NCBI RefSeq assembly: GCF_003063265.1
Contig: NZ_NERU01000006.1
Coordinates: forward strand, 140,235-204,234
Length of the DNA: 64,000 nt
Direction: 5' to 3'
Origin: Limnohabitans sp. WS1
Lineage (GTDB): Bacteria; Pseudomonadota; Gammaproteobacteria; Burkholderiales; Burkholderiaceae_C
Shown: in pieces, positions 34,695 to 44,342 of the stretch
How positions within the stretch are numbered: position 1 is the stretch's first letter
How the letters are laid out: every line of letters begins with the position of its first letter
Notes under the pieces: model-generated
Seen by the model: the letters and a program-made list of their open reading frames with translations, nothing else
Database searches by the model: none
What the model was told of the DNA's origin: nothing
Translations under genes and position numbers: made by a program

Positions 34695-35926
34695 GCCAGC
34701 AGATGTCGAATATTATGATAGCCCTTGTCGTACCTTCGCTTGAACAGGGCGGTGGCGTACCATCGGTTGCCGAGTTTGTTTGTAAAGTTGCCGAGCGAAG
34801 TAAGCGATTTGACGTGCGGCTTATTTCCCTTTCAACTTCGATGGTGGACGATGTCGGGTTGGCAATAACTCGGCCCCGGTCTTGGTTGCGTGGCGTAGAA
34901 GTTGCACATGGGACGTGGCGAGGACGGCCCATTACACGGATAGGTGTATTTGCCTCTGAACTGGAATTCCAGCGCTATAAACCGCGTCCGGAACTAGCCA
35001 CGGCACTCGCCGGTTGCGACTTGATCCAAGTTGTCTGCGGGTCGCCAGCTTGGGCCAACTCGGTAGTCGGGCTGGGCAAGCCGGTGTCGCTCCAGGTAGC
35101 CACCCGGGTGAAAGTGGAGCGGCGCCGTCGGGATGCAAACCCTAAAACCCTGGCGGGCTGGTGGCGCAAATGCATGACCATAATCACTGACCAACTGGAT
35201 GATCGAGCGCTACACGCTGTCGATGCGATCCAACTGGAAAACCCGTGGATGCTTGATTACTGTCGGCAAATCAATCAAGGGCGCGCCGATGTGGACGTGC
35301 GCTATGCCCCGCCGGGGGTGGATGTCAGGCTGTTCTGTCCGCTCGAAGAGCGGCACACGTCAGCCGCTCCCTACATCCTGTGCGTCGGCAGGCTAGACGA
35401 TCCGCGAAAGAACATTAGTTTACTGTTGAACGCTTTTAGTCAATTACCTGCTAGCTTGTCGCATGTGCATCTGGTGACTGCCGGTGCAGGCAAGCCGCCG
35501 CCAGATTATTGGGTGCAAGTGGCGTCAAAGGGCTTGAAAGACCGTGTGCGCCATATACAGCGACCGAAGACAATCGACCTCGTCAAGCTGTACCAGCAGG
35601 CCACGGCCTTCGCTCTTTCATCCGATGAAGAGGGCCTGGGCGTCGTGATTCTGGAGGCCATGGCCTGTGGCGTGCCAGTGGTGGCCACGCGCTGCGGCGG
35701 GCCGGACGGCATCATTACCGATGGCAAGGATGGCTTTCTGGTGCCTCTGGATGATGCGGCCGCCATGGCAGACCGGCTGGCATTGTTGTGCACCGATGCG
35801 GCTATGAATCAGCAGATGGGCCGAGAGGCCCGCGCGACGATCGAGGCACACTATGCCGATGACGTGGCCGGGGCTGCGTTTGTCGACGTGTGGGACAAGC
35901 TGCTTCAAATGGCGGGGAAGCGCTGA
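34691..35926 (+). CDS. Glycosyltransferase family 4
   Basis: A 411-residue GT-B enzyme. The start ATG at 34691 overlaps the preceding stop; an open frame extends further upstream but inside the neighbouring gene. N-terminal ALVVPSLEQGGGVPSVAEFV is the acceptor-domain loop; the donor domain shows ILCVGRLDDPRKNISLLLNAF and the E-x7-E motif SSDEEGLGVVILEAMACGVPVVAT with both glutamates. It would add one sugar to the lipid-linked unit. The stop is one base before the asparagine synthase start. Confidence 0.85.
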   Translation: MSQQMSNIMIALVVPSLEQGGGVPSVAEFVCKVAERSKRFDVRLISLSTSMVDDVGLAITRPRSWLRGVEVAHGTWRGRPITRIGVFASELEFQRYKPRPELATALAGCDLIQVVCGSPAWANSVVGLGKPVSLQVATRVKVERRRRDANPKTLAGWWRKCMTIITDQLDDRALHAVDAIQLENPWMLDYCRQINQGRADVDVRYAPPGVDVRLFCPLEERHTSAAPYILCVGRLDDPRKNISLLLNAFSQLPASLSHVHLVTAGAGKPPPDYWVQVASKGLKDRVRHIQRPKTIDLVKLYQQATAFALSSDEEGLGVVILEAMACGVPVVATRCGGPDGIITDGKDGFLVPLDDAAAMADRLALLCTDAAMNQQMGREARATIEAHYADDVAGAAFVDVWDKLLQMAGKR

Positions 35927-35927
35927 A

Positions 35928-37724
35928 ATGTGTGGCTTGATCGCTTTGTTGGGCGCCTCAAGCTCAACTTTTGCGCTGGAAACGCTCCAGCCCGCGCTCA
36001 CCTACATGCATCGTCGCGACCCAGACGCAGAAGGCACTTGGCAAGAGCCGGGCGTCTGGCTGGGCCATCGCCGCCTGTCCATTCTTGATTTGGACATACG
36101 CTCCAACCAGCCCCTGCATTCCGCCTGCGGCCGTTACGTGATCGTCTTCAATGGCGAAATCTACAACTACCGTGCCCTGCGTGGCGAGCTGGTTGCGGCC
36201 GGCGTACCGCTGCACACTACGTCGGATACCGAAGTCATCTTGGAGCTCTTTGCCCATGACGGTGCGGCCGTGTTGCCCCGCCTGCGGTGCATGTTTGCCT
36301 TTGTCATTTGGGACCGCACAGCGCGGCACGCGTTTGCCGCGCGAGACCCCTACGGTATTAAGCCGCTGTATTGGGCGCACACGGCCGATGGTGTGCTGCT
36401 GGCATCGCAGGTGCGGGCGCTGCTGGACACGGGGCAGGTGTCGCGCGCGCCCTGTGCGCGTGGGCAGGCCGGCTTCTGGTTGCTGGGCAGCGTGCCAGAA
36501 CCGCACACCTGGTACCAGGCCATTCAGGCGCTGCCTGCTGGGCATTGCGCCTGGATTGATGAGGGCCGCATGGGCTCGCCGCAGCGTTGGTGGGACGTGG
36601 CCGCTGCGTGGCGCGATGCGCCCGACACCTTGCGACCTGCAGCTGAAGTGCGCGAGCGTGTTCGCACCGCCTTGCGCGCCAGCTTGGCCGCGCATCTGGT
36701 GGCAGATGTGCCGGTGGGCTTGTTTTTGTCGGGAGGCATTGACTCGGGCGCGTTGGCCGGCCTTATGGTGGAGGCCGGAGCGCAAAACCTGCAGGGCATC
36801 ACTATTTCCTATGACGAATTTGCCTGCACCCATGCTGACGAGGCGCCGGTGGCCGCCAGCCTGGCTGCGCATTACGGCATCAGCCATCATGTGAACCGGG
36901 TAACGCGTGAAGAATTTGCGGCCGACCTGCCGCGCATTTTGGCCGCCATGGACCTGCCTAGTGTGGACGGCATCAACACCTGGTATGCCACCAAGGCGGT
37001 AGCCGAGCTTGAGCTGAAGGTGGTGGTCTCGGACGTGGGGGGCAGCGAGCTTTTTCAGGGCTATAGCAGTTTTCAGCAGTTGCCGCGGCTGGTGACGGCG
37101 TGGGGGCCGGCATCGCGCGTGCCCGGCGCCATGTCGCTAGCCCGTGCGGCCATGGGCTGGCAGGCACGGCACAGCGGCAATGCGCGATGGGGACAAATGC
37201 CAGACTGGGCGCGCACCATGGCCGGCGCCTGGTGGCTGCGGCGCGGGCTGTACGCACCAGCCGATTTGCCGGCGCTGATGGGGCCGGAGCTGGCGGCCGA
37301 AGTGTTGCAGGGCTTCAGCCCCGATGCATGGGTGGGCCAGATGAGCGGCGCGCTGGCCGCCGATGGCCGGCTGGCCGTGGGCCAGATCGAGTCGACGACG
37401 TACCTGCGCAACCAGTTGCTGCCCGACAGCGACTGGGCCAGCATGGACCACAGCGTGGAGTTGCGCACCCCGCTGGTGGATGCCTGGCTGCTGCGCGATA
37501 TGCAACCGCTGCTAGGTGCATTCAGCCAGTTCCCACACAAACGATTGCTGGCCGAAGCCATAACCAGGTCGTTGCCGGAAATATTGATCAACCGCACCAA
37601 GACCGGGTTTGGCATACCGGTGCAAGCGTGGCTTAGTCAAATGGGCAAGACCGGTTGTGAGGCCGGCCCCAGCAATGCCTGGGCGCGTGAGGTGTCGCGC
37701 GTGTATGAAGGGGGAAAGCTGTGA
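35928..37724 (+). CDS. asnB: Asparagine synthase-like glutamine amidotransferase, copy 1
   Basis: A 598-residue class II glutamine amidotransferase. The start at 35928 is fixed because the catalytic Cys must be residue 2 (MCGLIALLGA). The ATP-pyrophosphatase loop SGGIDS is at 268-273, followed by a synthetase domain to about 560. In polysaccharide loci such proteins often amidate uronic acids (WbpS-like) rather than make asparagine; the dehydrogenase at 23836 could supply the acid. Odd: the glutaminase motif HRGPD reads HRRDPD at residues 28-33, one residue longer and without the Gly, which may weaken glutamine use. It is flanked by coupled glycosyltransferase genes. Confidence 0.87.
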   Translation: MCGLIALLGASSSTFALETLQPALTYMHRRDPDAEGTWQEPGVWLGHRRLSILDLDIRSNQPLHSACGRYVIVFNGEIYNYRALRGELVAAGVPLHTTSDTEVILELFAHDGAAVLPRLRCMFAFVIWDRTARHAFAARDPYGIKPLYWAHTADGVLLASQVRALLDTGQVSRAPCARGQAGFWLLGSVPEPHTWYQAIQALPAGHCAWIDEGRMGSPQRWWDVAAAWRDAPDTLRPAAEVRERVRTALRASLAAHLVADVPVGLFLSGGIDSGALAGLMVEAGAQNLQGITISYDEFACTHADEAPVAASLAAHYGISHHVNRVTREEFAADLPRILAAMDLPSVDGINTWYATKAVAELELKVVVSDVGGSELFQGYSSFQQLPRLVTAWGPASRVPGAMSLARAAMGWQARHSGNARWGQMPDWARTMAGAWWLRRGLYAPADLPALMGPELAAEVLQGFSPDAWVGQMSGALAADGRLAVGQIESTTYLRNQLLPDSDWASMDHSVELRTPLVDAWLLRDMQPLLGAFSQFPHKRLLAEAITRSLPEILINRTKTGFGIPVQAWLSQMGKTGCEAGPSNAWAREVSRVYEGGKL

Positions 37725-38854
37725 AGCTGTTGCACGTGGTGCCGCATATCGACCAGGAGGCCGCTGGACCATCGTATTCGGTACCGCGCCTCTGCCAGAG
37801 CCTGGCCGCTTGCGGCAATGAGGTGGAGTTGACCTGTCTTGCTGCGCGCGGCGACATTCCGGGTGTGACGCTGGACCTGCATCCGCAGTGGCCCATCCTG
37901 GGCCGCTTCGCCATTTCGACCAGTCTTGCCCAGGCACTGGGCCGCAAGGCGTGTGTGGTGGACGTGGTGCACAACCACAGCCTGTGGTCAATGGTGAATG
38001 TGGCTGCCGGCTGGGTGGTGCCGGGTCGTCGGGCCAAGCTGGTGACTTCACCGCGTGGCACCTTATCGGCCTGGGCACTGGGCCGCAACAAGACACTCAA
38101 GAGCTGGCTGTGGCCGCTACAGCGCCGGGTGCTGGCGCGCGCCGACATGCTGCACGCCACCAGCGAGGTGGAGCTGCAAGAGATTCGTGCCCAGGGCTTT
38201 ACTGCCCCAGTGGCAGTGGTGCCCAACGGCATTGACCTGCCACATATGCCGCCGGCTTTTGTGCGTGAAGAAGGTGGCGTGCGCACCCTGCTTTACCTCG
38301 GCCGTATTCACCCCATCAAGGGGCTGGACCGGCTGTTGAGCGCGTGGACGCAATTACAAGGGCGCCACCCATCGTGGCGCCTGGTGATTGCCGGCAAGGG
38401 GGAGGCAGCGCATGTGCAAGACGTGCAGGCGCTGGCGGCACGGCTGGGGGTGCAGCGCGTGGAGTTTCCCGGCCCGGTGTATGGCGCAGCCAAGGCGCAA
38501 GCCTACTTTAATGCCGAGATTTTTGTGCTGCCAACTCACTCAGAAAATTTTGGCATGGTGGTGGCCGAGGCGCTGGCGCATGGTTGCCCCGCACTGGTCA
38601 GTCGCGGCGCGCCCTGGCCCGGTCTGGTGACCGAAGGCTGCGGCTGGTGGGTGGATAACAGAGTGGAGACCCTCGCCGCGGCGCTGGATGCCGCCATGCA
38701 GTTGCCGCCGAATCAACTGGCTGCCATGGGCCTGCGTGGCCGGGCCTGGATGGAGCGCGATTTCGGTTGGGCGGCGATCGGGCAGAAGATGGATGCTTCC
38801 TACCGCTGGCTGGTGCACGGTGCCGGACGGCCGGTGTGGGTCAGGGCGGCATGA
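37721..38854 (+). CDS. Glycosyltransferase family 4
   Basis: A 377-residue GT-B enzyme beginning at GTG 37721, overlapping the asparagine synthase stop (GTGA). N-terminal LLHVVPHIDQEAAGPSYSVPRL is typical of WcaI/RfaB-like transferases; LVTSPRGTLSAWAL, VVPNGIDLP, LLYLGRIHPIKGLDRLLSAW and LPTHSENFGMVVAEALAHGCP (E-x7-E intact) mark the donor site. GC-rich, like the two genes before it, so 34.7-38.9 kb forms a distinct higher-GC sub-block within the AT-rich region. Confidence 0.87.
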   Translation: MKLLHVVPHIDQEAAGPSYSVPRLCQSLAACGNEVELTCLAARGDIPGVTLDLHPQWPILGRFAISTSLAQALGRKACVVDVVHNHSLWSMVNVAAGWVVPGRRAKLVTSPRGTLSAWALGRNKTLKSWLWPLQRRVLARADMLHATSEVELQEIRAQGFTAPVAVVPNGIDLPHMPPAFVREEGGVRTLLYLGRIHPIKGLDRLLSAWTQLQGRHPSWRLVIAGKGEAAHVQDVQALAARLGVQRVEFPGPVYGAAKAQAYFNAEIFVLPTHSENFGMVVAEALAHGCPALVSRGAPWPGLVTEGCGWWVDNRVETLAAALDAAMQLPPNQLAAMGLRGRAWMERDFGWAAIGQKMDASYRWLVHGAGRPVWVRAA

Positions 38855-38963
38855 TGCGCGTTGATTAGAAATTTTTCGCATATTTTATAGTGGTGCGCTA
38901 TGAAACGTTAAATTATTCAGAGAGTTATTGAGGGTTATGGTATTAATAGAAAGAGAGAAATAA

Positions 38964-39593
38964 ATGGACGGTACAAATTTTCAACGAGTTTTGCGGGTTG
39001 GCGTGGACTTAATGTTGCACCCAAGGTTCACCTTACCATATTTGCGAAGACTCCCATTGTCGGGTCGAACTCCGATAAGTGAGCAACTTCCTTGGTTCTC
39101 CTATGCAGCGATCGAATTCCTTGAACGAAACCTGAAACCATCCATGTCGGTCGTAGAGTGGGGGGGAGGTGGATCTACCATGTTTTTCGCGAATCGAACC
39201 GCATCAGTGTTTTGTATCGAGAGTAATGCGGAATGGGCCCATGCAATAAATTCAAAATTGAATGAGCAAGGGATTAGAACAGTTTCAGTGGTGGTTCATC
39301 AGTTTGATCCTGTGGATGCTGCAGGGTTTGCGCAGTCACCATTTATACGGGCCATTGGCTCACAACGTCCCGATGTTATAGTAATTGACGGATATGAGGA
39401 GAGCGCACCTTTAAGGCCAATGTGCTTTTCTATTGCTGAGGAAAATATTGCGCCTGGGGGAATGATCATCATAGATGACTCGTGGAGATATCCAATTATT
39501 CGTAAATCCAGTAAAGCGAAATCCTGGCGCGAGTTCCGATCTGTGGGACCATGTCGATACGGCGTAACAACTACAGATATTCACTTCTATTGA
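38964..39593 (+). CDS. Predicted SAM-dependent methyltransferase
   Basis: A 209-residue protein with a glycine-rich SAM-like loop SVVEWGGGGSTMFFANRT near residue 63 and an acidic end of the next strand (SVFCIESNAEW), then DVIVIDGYEES and GGMIIIDDSWRYP. This fits the class I methyltransferase fold as found in many polysaccharide loci, though the loop is unusual (WGGGGS). The substrate is unknown. AT-rich again; start preceded by GAAAGAGAGAAATAA, a passable ribosome binding site. Confidence 0.65.
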   Translation: MDGTNFQRVLRVGVDLMLHPRFTLPYLRRLPLSGRTPISEQLPWFSYAAIEFLERNLKPSMSVVEWGGGGSTMFFANRTASVFCIESNAEWAHAINSKLNEQGIRTVSVVVHQFDPVDAAGFAQSPFIRAIGSQRPDVIVIDGYEESAPLRPMCFSIAEENIAPGGMIIIDDSWRYPIIRKSSKAKSWREFRSVGPCRYGVTTTDIHFY

Positions 39594-39647
39594 TGAGGCG
39601 AATTAGCTGATTTTGAATTTCAATATTTGAATCTGGTGCTTGTATAT

Positions 39648-41015
39648 ATGCTTAAAATTTTAGAGGTTTCAACTTCATGGGGTCTCGGCGGTGCTGAGCA
39701 AGCCATTGAGGTTCGCGCGCGCGGGTTACATGAACTTGGTTTCGATGTTATCGTTGCCAGCGTAAACGCAAAGGGACCGAGACTAGAGCGATTGAAAAGT
39801 GCTGGCGTGCGCGTTATTTCAATAACAAATGTTGAATCCGGGTTGTTGGAATTGCTCAATTTCGAAAAGCCAGATGTCGTTTCTTATTCGCGATCACATC
39901 GCCTGTGCCATTATTCTAAAAACGTGCTGGAGGCTTGTCGAAGAGCGACAGTACCCGCAGTTGTTGAGACTAATATTTTTGGTCGTCCATTTGGATTGCC
40001 TTCGGAACGTTACCCTGATTTTATTGCACACGTGTCGCTTACGAGTATGTTGCGTTTCGTGCGTCTTTCGGGTACAACTATGCGCGCGGCTAGGGCTGCG
40101 GGTCATGCGGCGGTATCGCCACTAATGCCGTCTATCCTTTCTACTCAGTCGGCGACGACAGATCGCCAGCAGTTTCGCCGGCAACTTGGCGTTTCTGATA
40201 ACGAAATTTTGGTTTGCCGGGTCGGTCGACCGGACTTGCGGAAATGGAGTGAACTACTTGAAGCCGCGCTACCCCATATTTTTGCGAGAGTTCCGAACCT
40301 TCGTTTTGCGTTTCTCGCTGCTCCCGAGTCCAAGATTGCTAAATTAAGACGTAGTTTTGGACTAAAAATAATAACGCTTGCACCAACATCCGATCGAATA
40401 TACCTTTCTGATTTCTATGCCGCATGTGATTTCATGGTGCATAGCTCTGCGATTGGTGAATCCTACGGTTTGAGCATGGCTGAGGCAATGCTTCGTGGGC
40501 TTCCGGTAGTTGTTGATTCGACTCCAAAAATGGATAACGCGCAGATTGAGCTTGTTGTCTCGGACGAGACAGGTTTCGTTGTTCAAAGTATTGATGGTTT
40601 TGTCGACTGCGTTGAGCGCCTCGCAAGGCAGCACGATTTACGAACAAAGATGAGTGCAGCTAGTAGGACGCGCGCGGAATTAAGATATTCGGAGCCAGTG
40701 GTATTGAGGCAATGGCTTGCAGCATTTGTGGAAGCATTACAACGCGCGAGCCACCCCAATTTACCAAAGCAGTTACTTGATATTTTACCCGGTATGCGCA
40801 TACCGGCCGATGATGAGTACAACGACTTTGAGGCAACCTATTCAAACCTTTGTAAAAACGTTCATGGTCGCCCGCCTAGCTTGGATGAGCGTGCATTGTT
40901 GTCATTTCGTTCAGGGCTTAAAAACTTTGCCTATGCAAGGAATGTTGGCTTGAGCAGCGTTGCTTCTATTGCCCTTTCGAGAATTAGATCCGGGCGCTGG
41001 CTACACCGAGATTAA
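39648..41015 (+). CDS. Glycosyltransferase family 4
   Basis: A 455-residue protein. The start ATG at 39648 (MLKILEVSTSWGLGGAEQAIE) matches the typical GT4 beginning; an in-frame TTG at 39627 is less likely. The donor domain shows ILVCRVGRPDLRKWSELLEA and the HSSAIGESYGLSMAEAMLRGLPVVVDS motif with both glutamates. It has an extra C-terminal part of about 90 residues (from about 365, HPNLPKQLLDILPGMRIP) beyond a normal GT4, of unknown role. Confidence 0.82.
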   Translation: MLKILEVSTSWGLGGAEQAIEVRARGLHELGFDVIVASVNAKGPRLERLKSAGVRVISITNVESGLLELLNFEKPDVVSYSRSHRLCHYSKNVLEACRRATVPAVVETNIFGRPFGLPSERYPDFIAHVSLTSMLRFVRLSGTTMRAARAAGHAAVSPLMPSILSTQSATTDRQQFRRQLGVSDNEILVCRVGRPDLRKWSELLEAALPHIFARVPNLRFAFLAAPESKIAKLRRSFGLKIITLAPTSDRIYLSDFYAACDFMVHSSAIGESYGLSMAEAMLRGLPVVVDSTPKMDNAQIELVVSDETGFVVQSIDGFVDCVERLARQHDLRTKMSAASRTRAELRYSEPVVLRQWLAAFVEALQRASHPNLPKQLLDILPGMRIPADDEYNDFEATYSNLCKNVHGRPPSLDERALLSFRSGLKNFAYARNVGLSSVASIALSRIRSGRWLHRD

Positions 41016-41191
41016 TATCGTCGCGAAGCTCGTTTCACACGCTACCGTTCTGTAGGTTTTTCATCTCGTCTATCTTGAATTGGTATATTTTTTTGAGCAT
41101 CGTTTTCACCTCATGAACATGCCCGTGCCCATCATGGTGATGCTTCGTAGTTGGTGCCCCGAGGTAATGAACGGTTGAGTCCGAGAACAAT

Positions 41192-42055
41192 ATGCAAACT
41201 CCAATAGCAGTAGTGATGATCTCGTTGAATGAAGCACACAACATGGACGCCGTGTTGCAGAACCTGGCTGGCTGGGCACAGCAGGTGTTTCTGGTGGACA
41301 GTTGCAGCTCGGACGACACAGTGAGCACTGCACTGAGGCACGGCGTGCACGTGGTGCAGCGGCGTTTCAAGGGCTTTGGTGACCAATGGAACTTTGCATT
41401 GAATGAGTTACCCATCACCGCGCCCTGGACCATGAAATTGGACCCGGACGAGCGGCTGACGGATGAACTCAAGGCATCCATCCAGAGCCTGGTCGCAAGC
41501 GGGGACCAGGATGGCATCATCATCAAGCGCAGGCTGTGGTTTATGGGCTCGGTGTTGCCGGTGCAGCAGCCGATCTTGCGCGTGTGGCGCACTGGTACCT
41601 GCCGTTTTACGGACGTGGCGGTTAATGAACACCCGTTGGTAAAGGGGCGCATTGGGCACGCTAAAGGTATTCTGGAGCATCACGACAGCCCCGACCTGGA
41701 CCACTGGCTAACCAAGCAAAACCGTTACACCACGGCCGAGGCCATCAGCCAGTTTGAAGGCCGCGCGCTGGCGCTGCCACCCCGCTTCTTTGGCACCGCG
41801 CTTGAGCGGCGCATGTGGTTCAAGTGCAATTTCTGGAAAGTACCAGGCCGTTACTTGATTTTGTTTTTGTATCACCTGCTAGTGGTGGGGGCCTGGCGCG
41901 CCGGCCGGGTGGGCTGGGTCTGGGCCCGGCTGCGCACCGAGGTCTACCGCATGTGGGAATACAAGCGTTTTGAGATGGACTGCCTTGGCCATGTGCCAGC
42001 CAAAATACCAGCGAATCCCGGTTTGCCAGATCCACGGGTGCAACTTTATGACTGA
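41192..42055 (+). CDS. Glycosyltransferase family 2 (WaaE/KdtX-like)
   Basis: A 287-residue GT-A enzyme: IAVVMISLNEAHNMDAVLQNL at the start, the nucleotide aspartates in VDSCSSDDTV, and the metal-binding KLDPDERLTDEL. Length and the bilobed end match the WaaE/KdtX beta-glucosyltransferase type. A hydrophobic C-terminal segment (RYLILFLYHLLVVGAWRAG) suggests membrane contact. It is GC-rich relative to its upstream neighbour and starts a run of genes with similar style to 46.7 kb. The 176 bases upstream hold no gene. Confidence 0.85.
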   Translation: MQTPIAVVMISLNEAHNMDAVLQNLAGWAQQVFLVDSCSSDDTVSTALRHGVHVVQRRFKGFGDQWNFALNELPITAPWTMKLDPDERLTDELKASIQSLVASGDQDGIIIKRRLWFMGSVLPVQQPILRVWRTGTCRFTDVAVNEHPLVKGRIGHAKGILEHHDSPDLDHWLTKQNRYTTAEAISQFEGRALALPPRFFGTALERRMWFKCNFWKVPGRYLILFLYHLLVVGAWRAGRVGWVWARLRTEVYRMWEYKRFEMDCLGHVPAKIPANPGLPDPRVQLYD

Positions 42056-42095
42056 AGGCCCTCGCGCTGACAGCATTTCATTTAACTGACGCTTT

Positions 42096-43137
42096 ATGTT
42101 TAATCAAAAGACTCTTCTGATCACCGGCGGCACCGGCTCATTTGGCAATGCCGTGTTGCGGCGCTTTCTGGATTCTGGACTGCGCGAAATCCGCATCTTC
42201 AGCCGCGATGAAAAGAAGCAGGACGACATGCGCAAGCGTTACAACCATGCCAAGCTCAAGTTCTACATTGGTGATGTGCGTGATGTGGACAGTGTGCGCA
42301 CTGCCATGCGTGGTGTGGACTATGTGTTTCACGCTGCAGCACTTAAACAGGTGCCGTCTTGCGAGTTTTACCCATTGCAGGCTGTCAAGACCAATGTGCT
42401 GGGCACTGAGAACGTGCTGGAAGCGGCTATTACCTACGGCGTGAAGCGTGTGATTTGTTTGAGCACCGACAAGGCTGTCTACCCCATTAACGCCATGGGC
42501 ATCAGCAAGGCCATGATGGAAAAAGTTGCCGTGGCCAAGTCGCGTGAGAGTGATGCCACTACCATTTGTGTTACCCGTTATGGCAATGTGATGGCGTCGC
42601 GCGGCTCAGTAATACCGCTGTTTGTCGACCAGATACGCGCTGGGCAAGCACTCACCATTACCGACCCCGCCATGACGCGCTTCATGATGACGCTGGATGA
42701 TGACGCTGGATGATGCGGTGGACTTGGTGCTTTACGCCTTTGAGCACGGCAACCCTGGTGATGTTTTTGTGCAAAAGGCACCTGCGGCCACCATTGGCAC
42801 GCTGACAGAGGCAGTCAAGGCTTTGATGAGTGCGCCCATGCACCAGGTCAATACCATTGGCACACGCCATGGTGAAAAGCTGTACGAGGCGCTGTTAAGT
42901 CGTGAAGAAATGGTGGCAGCACAAGACTTGGGCAACTACTACCGAGTGCCGCCAGATTTGCGAGACCTGAACTACGGCAAGTTTGTGGAGCAAGGCGAGC
43001 AAAAAATATCGCAAGCCGAAGACTACAACTCACACAACACTGCCCGTCTGGATGTGGAAGGCATGAAGGCGCTGCTGATGAAACTGCGTTTTATGCAGGC
43101 GATTGCGCGGGGTGAACAGGCTATGGCGGAGGAATAG
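42096..43137 (+). pseudogene. capE: UDP-GlcNAc 4,6-dehydratase/5-epimerase CapE/WbjB, frame broken by a 13-bp tandem duplication
   Basis: First enzyme of UDP-L-FucNAc synthesis. SDR motif TGGTGSFGNAVL is at residue 9; FSRDEKKQDDMRKRY and LSTDKAVYPINAMGISKAMMEK carry the cofactor and active-site signatures. At 42686-42711 GATGACGCTGGAT occurs twice in tandem. Removing one copy restores MMTLDDAVDLVLYAFEHGNPGDVFVQ and a full-length protein of about 342 residues. As it stands, translation ends at 42713. Reversal by slippage would restore the gene, so this could be a phase-variation or assembly event. capF, capG and wbuB follow intact. Confidence 0.88.
42686..42711 (+). repeat. 13-bp perfect tandem duplication inside capE
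   Basis: GATGACGCTGGAT at 42686-42698 and again at 42699-42711, followed by GATGCGG. It shifts the reading frame by +1 (13 mod 3). Confidence 0.9.
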
Positions 43138-43142
43138 CAATC

Positions 43143-44270
43143 ATGAAAGTGTTGATTACTGGTGCAACAGGTTTTGTTGGCAAGAACTTACAACTGCATT
43201 TGGCCGAGCGCAAGGATGTGCAAGTGGCACGCTTTACCCGTGGCGATGACTTGGCACGGTTACCTGCTTTGGTGCAAGAGGTGGACTTTGTGTTTCACCT
43301 GGCCGGCGTAAACCGCCCGCAGGACCCTGCCGAGTTTATGACCGGTAATGTGGATCTGACGCAGGCACTGTGCCAGGCTGTGAGCGCGGTGGCTGAGGCC
43401 ACTGGCAAAAAGATACCTGTGGTTTACACATCTTCCACCCAGGCTGACCGGGATAACCCGTACGGCTCAAGTAAGCGTGAGGCTGAAAATGCCCTGTTTG
43501 CGCTACAGCGTGAGCATGGTGTGCCAGTGCATGTGTTCAGGCTGCCCAATGTGTTTGGCAAGTGGTGCAAGCCCAACTACAACTCGGCTGTGGCTACGTT
43601 TTGCCACAACATTGCACGAGGTTTGCCGATTCAGGTGAACGACCCGGCTGCGCCGGTAAAGCTGGTGTATGTGGATGATGTGATTGCACGGTTTTTGCAG
43701 TTGATGGATGGCGCAGATGCCTGCCGTGATACGGGTGGTTTTGATGCCATGGCACCGCAGTACACCACCACTGTCGGTGAACTTGCCCGGCAGATTCAAA
43801 CGTTTAAAGACAGCCGCAGCACGCTGATGACTGAGCGTGTGGGCACAGGGCTGGTGCGGGCGCTTTATGCCACCTATGTGAGCTACATACCGCCTGAACT
43901 GTTTGCTTACACTGTGCCGCAATACGGCGACCCGCGTGGCGTGTTTGCAGAAATGCTCAAAACGCCTGATTGCGGCCAGTTTTCGTACTTTACGGCGCAT
44001 CCCGGCATTACCCGTGGCAGGCATTATCACCACAGCAAGACCGAGAAGTTTTTGGTGATCAAGGGCCGTGCGCGTTTCAAGTTTAGGCACATGCAAACCG
44101 ATGAAACCCATGAGCTCTTGACCAGTGGTGACAAGGCCGAAGTGGTAGAAACCGTGCCGGGCTGGACGCATGACATCACCAACATTGGTACCGACGAAAT
44201 GGTGGTGATGTTGTGGGCCAATGAAGTGTTTGACCGGGAAAGGCCGGATACATTTGCTTGTCCTGTTTGA
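43143..44270 (+). CDS. capF: CapF/WbjC bifunctional C3-epimerase/reductase of the UDP-L-FucNAc pathway
   Basis: A 375-residue two-domain enzyme: N-terminal SDR (VLITGATGFVGKNLQLHLAE, residues 3-22; YGSSKREAENAL with Y and K) and C-terminal cupin (GITRGRHYHHSKTEKFLVI near 300 with metal-binding His). It converts the CapE product to UDP-L-talosamine-type intermediates using NADPH. Length and domain order are as in Staphylococcus CapF and Pseudomonas WbjC. The start lies 5 bases after the capE stop. Confidence 0.9.
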   Translation: MKVLITGATGFVGKNLQLHLAERKDVQVARFTRGDDLARLPALVQEVDFVFHLAGVNRPQDPAEFMTGNVDLTQALCQAVSAVAEATGKKIPVVYTSSTQADRDNPYGSSKREAENALFALQREHGVPVHVFRLPNVFGKWCKPNYNSAVATFCHNIARGLPIQVNDPAAPVKLVYVDDVIARFLQLMDGADACRDTGGFDAMAPQYTTTVGELARQIQTFKDSRSTLMTERVGTGLVRALYATYVSYIPPELFAYTVPQYGDPRGVFAEMLKTPDCGQFSYFTAHPGITRGRHYHHSKTEKFLVIKGRARFKFRHMQTDETHELLTSGDKAEVVETVPGWTHDITNIGTDEMVVMLWANEVFDRERPDTFACPV

Positions 44271-44311
44271 GTGGGGTCTGCGACCGCATGGCCGAATGAA
44301 TTCGGCCCCAC
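44271..44311 (+). repeat. Intergenic hairpin between capF and capG
   Basis: GGCCGAAT-GA-ATTCGGCC (44290-44307) with an outer GTGGGG/CCCCAC pair (44271-44276 and 44306-44311). No T-run follows, so it is not an evident terminator; it may stabilise the upstream message. Not a member of the GTAGGA family. Confidence 0.5.
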
Positions 44312-44342
44312 AAAATGCAACAACTGGTTTTAAATTCTTGAT

